Positions 59,321 through 64,000 of a DNA stretch of 64,000 bases are shown one piece after another. Both the position numbers and the translations under genes were made by a program. The notes below the pieces were generated by a model. It was given only the letters and a program-made list of their open reading frames with translations, searched no databases and was not told the DNA's origin. The DNA is from Mycolicibacterium phocaicum. GTDB taxonomy: Bacteria; Actinomycetota; Actinomycetes; Mycobacteriales; Mycobacteriaceae. Where the stretch lies: the NCBI RefSeq assembly GCF_010731115.1, contig NZ_AP022616.1, forward strand, positions 4,650,001-4,714,000. Direction: 5' to 3'. Positions within the stretch are counted from its first letter, which is position 1. The number at the start of each line of letters is the position of its first letter.

Positions 59321-59941
59321 GTGTACGCACGCTCTACCACTATTCACGCACAACCCTCGGACATCGATGCGGGAGTCGCTCATCTCCGTGATGAAGTGAT
59401 GCCCAAACTCCAAGGCCTCCAAGGGTTCGTCGGTATGTCGCTGCTCACCGACCGGCAGTCCGGACGGTGCATCGCGGTGACCGCCTGGGAGTCCGAGGAT
59501 GCGATGAATGCTCTCGCCGAACAAGTTCGGCCGATCCGCGAAAAGGCAGTCGAGATGTTCGGCGGCGCCGCCACCGTCGACGAGTGGGATATCGCGTTGT
59601 TGCACCGCGTTCGACAGATGCCCGAGGGTGCCTGTGCGCGCGTCACGTGGGGGCATGTCGATCCGGCTCATGCCGACGCCGCTATCGAACACTTCAAGAT
59701 GAACATCGTCCCCGACAGCGAGGCCCTCGAGGGCTTCTGCAGCACCAGCCTGCTGGTTGATCGGAACACCGGCCGCGGCGTGGCCTGCACGACGTTCGAC
59801 AGCCGGGAAGCCATGGAGCGCAACCGGGATGGGGCGCGCACCATGAAGCAGATGCGCATGAAGGAAACCGGTGCGGCCGAGCTGGACGAGGCCGAATTCG
59901 ATGTGGCCTTTGCTCACCTGCGGGTGCCGGAACTGGTTTAG
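59321..59941 (+). CDS. Two-domain ABM-like dimeric alpha/beta barrel protein
   Basis: A 206-residue protein with two tandem copies of an ABM/EthD-type ferredoxin-like fold (GFVGMSLLTDRQSGRCIAVTAWES in the first, GFCSTSLLVDRNTGRGVACTTFDS in the second). Both share the LLxDRxxGRxxAxTxxxS pattern. Such proteins can be monooxygenases or binders of small hydrophobic molecules. The start is GTG 59321 with GAGGGGG upstream. It stands between the MerR cassette and a small secreted protein. Confidence 0.8.
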   Translation: MYARSTTIHAQPSDIDAGVAHLRDEVMPKLQGLQGFVGMSLLTDRQSGRCIAVTAWESEDAMNALAEQVRPIREKAVEMFGGAATVDEWDIALLHRVRQMPEGACARVTWGHVDPAHADAAIEHFKMNIVPDSEALEGFCSTSLLVDRNTGRGVACTTFDSREAMERNRDGARTMKQMRMKETGAAELDEAEFDVAFAHLRVPELV

Positions 59942-60074
59942 CCGCGGGCGCCGAACCGACCCGGGGACCGGACTGGTGCCGGGTCGTGTTCGGCTGCCCC
60001 CGTGGATGCAAGCCAAGAATCTGCCAAGCGTCGGGCTGCATGCTGTCGACCAACAACAGAGAGGGTTGAGTCCA

Positions 60075-60398
60075 ATGACACGACGAATCGCACGACTGGC
60101 CGCGGCGGCACTGTTGTCCGGCGGGATGAGCTTGGCAGCCTTCGGATTGAGCGCCGGCACCGCCCAGGCCGAACCCTCCTCGGGTACCTGGTGTCCGGGC
60201 CAGCCGGTCCCAGGAGGCTTCACCGAGGTTGACTGGGACTGGACGACCTGCCATCGGTACAACCTGGTCCACCGCGGGAATCCGCCCCAGGTCGTCGGTA
60301 TGACCGCGGAAGACGGCTGGTACGGCGGGCACCCGCACTACCGCACTGTCGCGGGCGAGAACACCAACGCGACCTGCCAGTTCCTGGGGTGCCCGTAG
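60075..60398 (+). CDS. Small secreted protein
   Basis: A 107-residue protein with a signal peptide (MTRRIARLAAAALLSGGMSL, cleavage likely after AQA near residue 32) and a mature part of about 75 residues rich in Trp, Pro and Gly with four Cys (WCPGQPV, TTCHRYN, ATCQFLGCP), probably disulfide bonded. It looks like one of the small exported mycobacterial proteins of unknown role. AGAGAGGG lies about 9 nt before the ATG. The longer frame upstream is a shadow of the preceding gene. Confidence 0.78.
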   Translation: MTRRIARLAAAALLSGGMSLAAFGLSAGTAQAEPSSGTWCPGQPVPGGFTEVDWDWTTCHRYNLVHRGNPPQVVGMTAEDGWYGGHPHYRTVAGENTNATCQFLGCP

Positions 60399-60406
60399 CT
60401 ACGTCC

Positions 60407-61837
60407 TCAGAAGGGTGCGGGCTCATCGAATTCCTCTGTGGCCATGGACATTTCGGCGATGCGTTCTTCGTTGGCTGTGCGCACTTGGTTGATGAGTTGT
60501 TGGCGTTCTTGGGCGCGGGCGTGTTTGCGTTTGGGCATGCAGTGGCCGCGGGCGGGTGTGCGTGGCGGTTGTTCGGTGATGGTGGGTGTTCCGGTGGGGG
60601 TTGCCAGTTGTGGGTACCATTGGGCGCCTTCGGGTTTGGTGATGTAGGTGTGTCCGGTGGGGGCGACCCACACGACGGTGCCGTCGGGGTATTGGTGGTC
60701 GGTCCAGCCGTGGAATGTTTTCAGTAGGTGGTGGAACCGGCACAGGCATTTGAGGTCCGACGGGTGCGTCGGGCCGGCCGGGTAGGGGACGGTGTGGTCG
60801 AGGTCGCAGGCCTGCGCGGGCCGGTCACAGCCCGGGAAGCGGCAGGTCAGGTCCCGGCAGCGGACGAACTCGGCCAGTTTGGCCGAGGGCCGGTAGCGGG
60901 GTTCGGCCGCATCCGGTGGCAGGTCCACTTGGCGGATGATCGCCCCCTCGGCGAGGCGGGCGACCTGTTCGGCCGGGATCTGCCCGTAGCCGGGCAGAAA
61001 TCCCGGGGCCTGCCCGTCGAGCGCCTCTGGTGTGGCGATGACGTGGATGACCGGGCGGGGGCCGACGGTCGGGCCCAGCGGCTCGGCCGCGGCCGCGGCG
61101 GCGGCGGGGCAGTCGTCCTGTCCGCACTCGCACCGCAACCGGCCGCCGCGGGCGAGGGCGTCGATGGCCGCGGCGCGGCGTTGATCATGGCTGCGCGGAT
61201 CGTTGCGGCACACACTCTTGGCGAGGTTGTCGATTGCGGCGTCGAGTACCGCGGCGGTTGCGGCGTCGACCGTTCCGCAGATGCTCGCCGCGCCGGGGCC
61301 GCAGGTGCGGATGTCGAGGTAGCGGGCTTGTGAGGGGGGTTTGGGCGGGTGCACGCCGGCTTGGTCGGACGCGGCGATGATGGCGTCGATGCGTTGTTCC
61401 ATTTTCGGTTTCGACAACCGGCCCCAGGCCACGATTTTGGCGGCGAGGTCGGCGTCGACCTGCCCGGCGATGTTGTCGTCGATGATCAGGTCGGTGCGGG
61501 CGACGATCATCGCGACCAGCACCGCATCGATCAGCCCTTTCGCGTACACGGCGGCGACTTTGGGTAGCCGGGTGCGCAGCATCACCGCCCGGTCCACCTG
61601 CGCTTGGGCCCGCTTGCGGGACACCCCGAGTGCGGCGGCCACCTCGACCACCAGGCCGGCATAGCCGTCGATCGCCCAATATCGTTTTTCGATGTCGTCG
61701 TCGGGGGCCCGCAGCGCCCACAGGTCGCCGATCGCCGAGAGTCGGCGGGCGCCGGCGGCGTTCTCCTCGCGGGTGGCCAGGGTGATCGCGTCGACCGCCG
61801 CGGCCGCGGCGTGGGGATCACCATTTGATTCGCTCAT
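60407..61837 (-). CDS. 13E12-type DUF222-HNH endonuclease-like protein
   Basis: A 476-residue protein of the actinobacterial 13E12 repeat family. The N-terminal 250 residues are the DUF222 helical region (AGARRLSAIGDLWALRAPDDDIEKRYWAIDGYAGLVVEVAAALGVSRKRAQ), and the C-terminal part is an HNH domain: CRFPGCDRPAQACDLDHTVPY, then CLCRFHHLLKT. Members are often multicopy and near repeats or phage sites; their activity is little known. ATG 61837 is taken because the upstream frame reads into the intergenic repeats. Confidence 0.88.
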   Translation of the reverse strand: MSESNGDPHAAAAAVDAITLATREENAAGARRLSAIGDLWALRAPDDDIEKRYWAIDGYAGLVVEVAAALGVSRKRAQAQVDRAVMLRTRLPKVAAVYAKGLIDAVLVAMIVARTDLIIDDNIAGQVDADLAAKIVAWGRLSKPKMEQRIDAIIAASDQAGVHPPKPPSQARYLDIRTCGPGAASICGTVDAATAAVLDAAIDNLAKSVCRNDPRSHDQRRAAAIDALARGGRLRCECGQDDCPAAAAAAAEPLGPTVGPRPVIHVIATPEALDGQAPGFLPGYGQIPAEQVARLAEGAIIRQVDLPPDAAEPRYRPSAKLAEFVRCRDLTCRFPGCDRPAQACDLDHTVPYPAGPTHPSDLKCLCRFHHLLKTFHGWTDHQYPDGTVVWVAPTGHTYITKPEGAQWYPQLATPTGTPTITEQPPRTPARGHCMPKRKHARAQERQQLINQVRTANEERIAEMSMATEEFDEPAPF

Positions 61838-61892
61838 GCGTTCGAATGTAGACCCGCCCACCGACACGAATCGGGAGTCGTCGGCGCGACCC

Positions 61893-62170
61893 ATCGTTGA
61901 CGGTTAGGGCCTCTAAATACAAGGGCCGCTGAAGGATTGAAGACTCTCGGGCACCCCGACGAGGATCGTCGACGGTTAGCTCAGCTAGCCATCCAACGCG
62001 CCGAGTGATGCGGGCGAGACGATGGCGCGCAGAAGGCGGCGAGCCGGGCGGCTGGCGCCTCACACCGCTTAGGCGACCTAACCGTTGAGGATCAGACGGC
62101 GCGGGCGGGGCCCGAGTCGGGGCCGGGTGGGCACGAACCACCGAGCCCACCTAACCGTCGAGGATCACCG
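61893..62170. repeat. Four copies of an ACGGTTAG-type repeat
   Basis: The motif GATC-N-T-Y-R-ACGGTTAG occurs in direct orientation at 61893-61909 (TGACGGTTAGG) and 61961-61980 (GAGGATCGTCGACGGTTAGC) and in inverted orientation at 62077-62094 (CCTAACCGTTGAGGATCA) and 62150-62170 (CCTAACCGTCGAGGATCACC). The four copies frame a 328-bp gap between the 13E12 gene and the MmpL gene, in which no coding sequence is otherwise seen. They may be remnants of a 13E12-associated element or binding sites. Confidence 0.6.
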
Positions 62171-64000
62171 CTACGAATGCGCGGTCGGCTTACTCGGCCA
62201 CCAGATGCGGTTGCCGATCATGGCCATGGCGGCAGGAACCAGCACGGTGCGGACCAGCGTGATGTCGATGAGCAGGCCGACGCCGATGGTGAAGCCGATC
62301 TGCAGCAGGTTGATCACGCGCCCGGTCATCAGCGCGAACATGGTGAGCGCGAAGACGATTCCGGCGGTGGTGATGACGCTGCCGGTGCTGCCGAAGCTGC
62401 GCATGATGCCGCGGATCATGCCGTCAGCCGACTCGTCGCGGATGCGGGCGGCGAACAGCATGCTGTAGTCCGCTCCGACCGCGATGAGTGCCATGAAGGA
62501 CACCGGGAACACTGACCAGTCCACGTCGACCCCGATGAGGTGCTGCCAGACCAGGACGCTGACTCCGGCTGCTGCGGCGAACGACAGCGTGACGACCGCG
62601 ACCATGAACACCGGCGCGACGATGCTGCGCAGCAGCGCGATCAACACCAGCAGCACACCCAGGATCGCGACGATGCCGTACAGGGCGAAGTCGTGCCACA
62701 CCTGGTCGCGCATGTCTGCCGACAGTGAGGCCAAGCCGGTGCTCGCGAAACGTGCTGTCTGCAAAGAGGTTCCGGTTGCGGCCTCGGTCGCCGCCGGCGC
62801 CAGCGCGCGGGAGGCATCAAGGGCCTGGGCGCTGTACGGGTTGATCTTCCAGATGACGAGCATGCGCGCCGTCTTGCCGTCTGGGGAGAACAGCAGGTCC
62901 TGTGCGGCCCGGAACGCCGGGTCGGAAAAGCCTTGCGGCGGAAGGTAGAAGCCCGATGCCGGGCCGTCGCCGGTGTGCGTGCTCAGGGTCGTCAGGTAGT
63001 CCGTCGCCTGGCCGAGACCGTCGGTGAGGCGTCCTGACATGTTGACGACCTGGTCCACGCCGCCCTTGACCTGGTCGAGCCCGACGGCGAGTCGGGTCAT
63101 CCCGACGCTGAGCTGGTCCGCGCCGCGCACGAGTTCGGTCAGCTGGGTGCGGGCCTGGGCCGGCGAACCGCCGGGCAGGTTCGACACCATTTTCTGCAAG
63201 GTGGCCAACGCATTTCGGATTGCGGGCTCGGCGGCCCGCACCTTCTCGACGGTCACCTGCGGGACGGCGGAGAGTCGCTGGGCCTGCAGCAGCGCGCGGC
63301 TGACCGCGCCGTTGGAGATGGCGTCGAGGTCGGCGATGTCCGCGCGGGCCCGGCTGCAGACCGGGTTCATCAGGCAGTCGGGGCCGGGCTGCGGATCCAG
63401 TGCAGAGCCGAGCGCCGAACTCACCATCCGGCCGGCATCGGCGACCTGTGCGTTGCCGTCGATGGCCTGTAGTGCCGCGTCGAGCAATCCGGTGGAGGAG
63501 CTGAGATCGGCCAGTGCCGAACGGACGTCCACCGTGCCGTCGGTGAGCGTCGACAATCCGGCGCCGGCAGCCTGGTACCCGTCGAGCACCTGATGTGCCA
63601 GCCCGGTCACCTGCCGGATACCCGAAACCAATTGGGGAATCTGGGTCACCGCGGAGGCGGCGCCGTCGCGCAGCTGGGCCGCGCCAGAGTCCAGCCGGTG
63701 AATGTCGGGCACCGCCTTGTTGACCTGGTTCTTGGCATCGCCGAGCCGGTCGGCCACGATGCCGGCCTGATAGCCGATGGTGGTCTGCGGCAACTGCTTT
63801 CCGGCCGGCCGGGTCATCGAGCGGACATAGGCGATCTCGGGCATCCCCGAGAGCCGACCCGCGACGCGGTCGAGCGCGGCCAGGTCGTCGGTGTTCCGCA
63901 TGTCATGGTCGGCCGAGACGATCAGGTATTCCGGTGCCGCCTCGTTGACGCCCCAGTGCGCATAGGTCTTCTCGTAACCGATGGCGCTCTCGGTGTCGTC
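62171..64000 (-). CDS. MmpL/RND-type transporter, C-terminal part
   Basis: An open frame from the window edge to a TAG at 62171-62173, at least 609 residues; the N-terminus is outside the window. It shows the large extracytoplasmic loop (about residues 40-440 of this fragment), then helices ALYGIVAILGVLLVLIALL, VFMVAVVTLSFAAAAGVSV and FMALIAVGADYSMLFAARIRDE, ending LIDITLVRTVLVPAAMAMIG. These belong to MmpL lipid exporters of the cell envelope. The cargo cannot be told from this part. Confidence 0.9.
   Translation of the reverse strand, partial: DDTESAIGYEKTYAHWGVNEAAPEYLIVSADHDMRNTDDLAALDRVAGRLSGMPEIAYVRSMTRPAGKQLPQTTIGYQAGIVADRLGDAKNQVNKAVPDIHRLDSGAAQLRDGAASAVTQIPQLVSGIRQVTGLAHQVLDGYQAAGAGLSTLTDGTVDVRSALADLSSSTGLLDAALQAIDGNAQVADAGRMVSSALGSALDPQPGPDCLMNPVCSRARADIADLDAISNGAVSRALLQAQRLSAVPQVTVEKVRAAEPAIRNALATLQKMVSNLPGGSPAQARTQLTELVRGADQLSVGMTRLAVGLDQVKGGVDQVVNMSGRLTDGLGQATDYLTTLSTHTGDGPASGFYLPPQGFSDPAFRAAQDLLFSPDGKTARMLVIWKINPYSAQALDASRALAPAATEAATGTSLQTARFASTGLASLSADMRDQVWHDFALYGIVAILGVLLVLIALLRSIVAPVFMVAVVTLSFAAAAGVSVLVWQHLIGVDVDWSVFPVSFMALIAVGADYSMLFAARIRDESADGMIRGIMRSFGSTGSVITTAGIVFALTMFALMTGRVINLLQIGFTIGVGLLIDITLVRTVLVPAAMAMIGNRIWWPSKPTAHS

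Noticed and set aside
60407..62170. An active mobile element formed by the 13E12 gene and flanking repeats
   Set aside because: There is no transposase or integrase, no terminal repeats at both ends and no target-site duplication that I can see, so only the repeats are reported.

Overview
The window is high-GC actinobacterial DNA and almost certainly comes from a rapid-growing mycobacterium (Mycolicibacterium/Mycobacterium). The evidence is the gene order, which follows the M. tuberculosis Rv0390-Rv0423c neighbourhood as I remember it: rhodanese, metZ, metallo-hydrolase, fgd1, pta-ackA, pknG-glnH-glnX, mutT3, thiE, thiO-thiS-thiG, an LpqL-type lipoprotein, alpha/beta hydrolase, thiD, thiC. 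Frequent GTG starts, an MmpL gene, a 13E12/DUF222-HNH gene and a PGRS-like Gly-rich gene agree with this.

Layout. 0-8.7 kb: methionine biosynthesis (rhodanese-metZ), then two SDR/monooxygenase loci with a LysR regulator and an MFS exporter. 8.7-14.7 kb: a metallo-hydrolase divergent from F420-dependent glucose-6-phosphate dehydrogenase, phosphotransacetylase-acetate kinase, and a CtaG-like membrane protein. 14.7-19.3 kb: the PknG-GlnH-GlnX amino-acid sensing operon. 19.4-23.4 kb: mutT3, then the thiamine genes thiE and thiO-thiS-thiG with a TPP riboswitch, coupled to an SGNH hydrolase. 23.4-40.2 kb: an accessory segment absent from the corresponding M. tuberculosis position. It holds an ABC exporter, membrane proteins, a PAP2 phosphatase, a convergent two-component pair, an orphan ATPase-domain protein, a YbaK/ATP-grasp/unknown-protein cassette, a decayed PAS-GGDEF gene, a PE-less PGRS-like gene and a TPR glycosyltransferase. 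The last three carry frame lesions. 40.3-43.7 kb: two tandem M28-type lipoprotein peptidases, the second without its catalytic glutamates, and a small lipoprotein. 43.8-50.7 kb: GntR-MFS, a Baeyer-Villiger-type monooxygenase with a DoxX-like protein, an alpha/beta hydrolase, and thiD-thiC under a second TPP riboswitch. 50.8-59.2 kb: an MFS exporter and a divergent oxygenation cassette (reductase; esterase, SDR, di-iron ferritin-like protein, Baeyer-Villiger monooxygenase, MerR regulator) around a perfect 14-bp inverted repeat. 59.3-64 kb: an ABM-like protein, a small secreted protein, a 13E12/HNH gene with four flanking repeats, and the C-terminal part of an MmpL transporter cut by the window end.

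The genes fit a soil-type mycobacterium that makes its own thiamine and methionine, uses F420 redox chemistry, senses amino acids through PknG, and carries several oxygenase cassettes for lipid-like or cyclic substrates. About a dozen genes have a TANNNT -10 element 6-7 nt before the start codon, which predicts leaderless transcripts. I saw no rRNA, tRNA, intact insertion sequence or CRISPR array.
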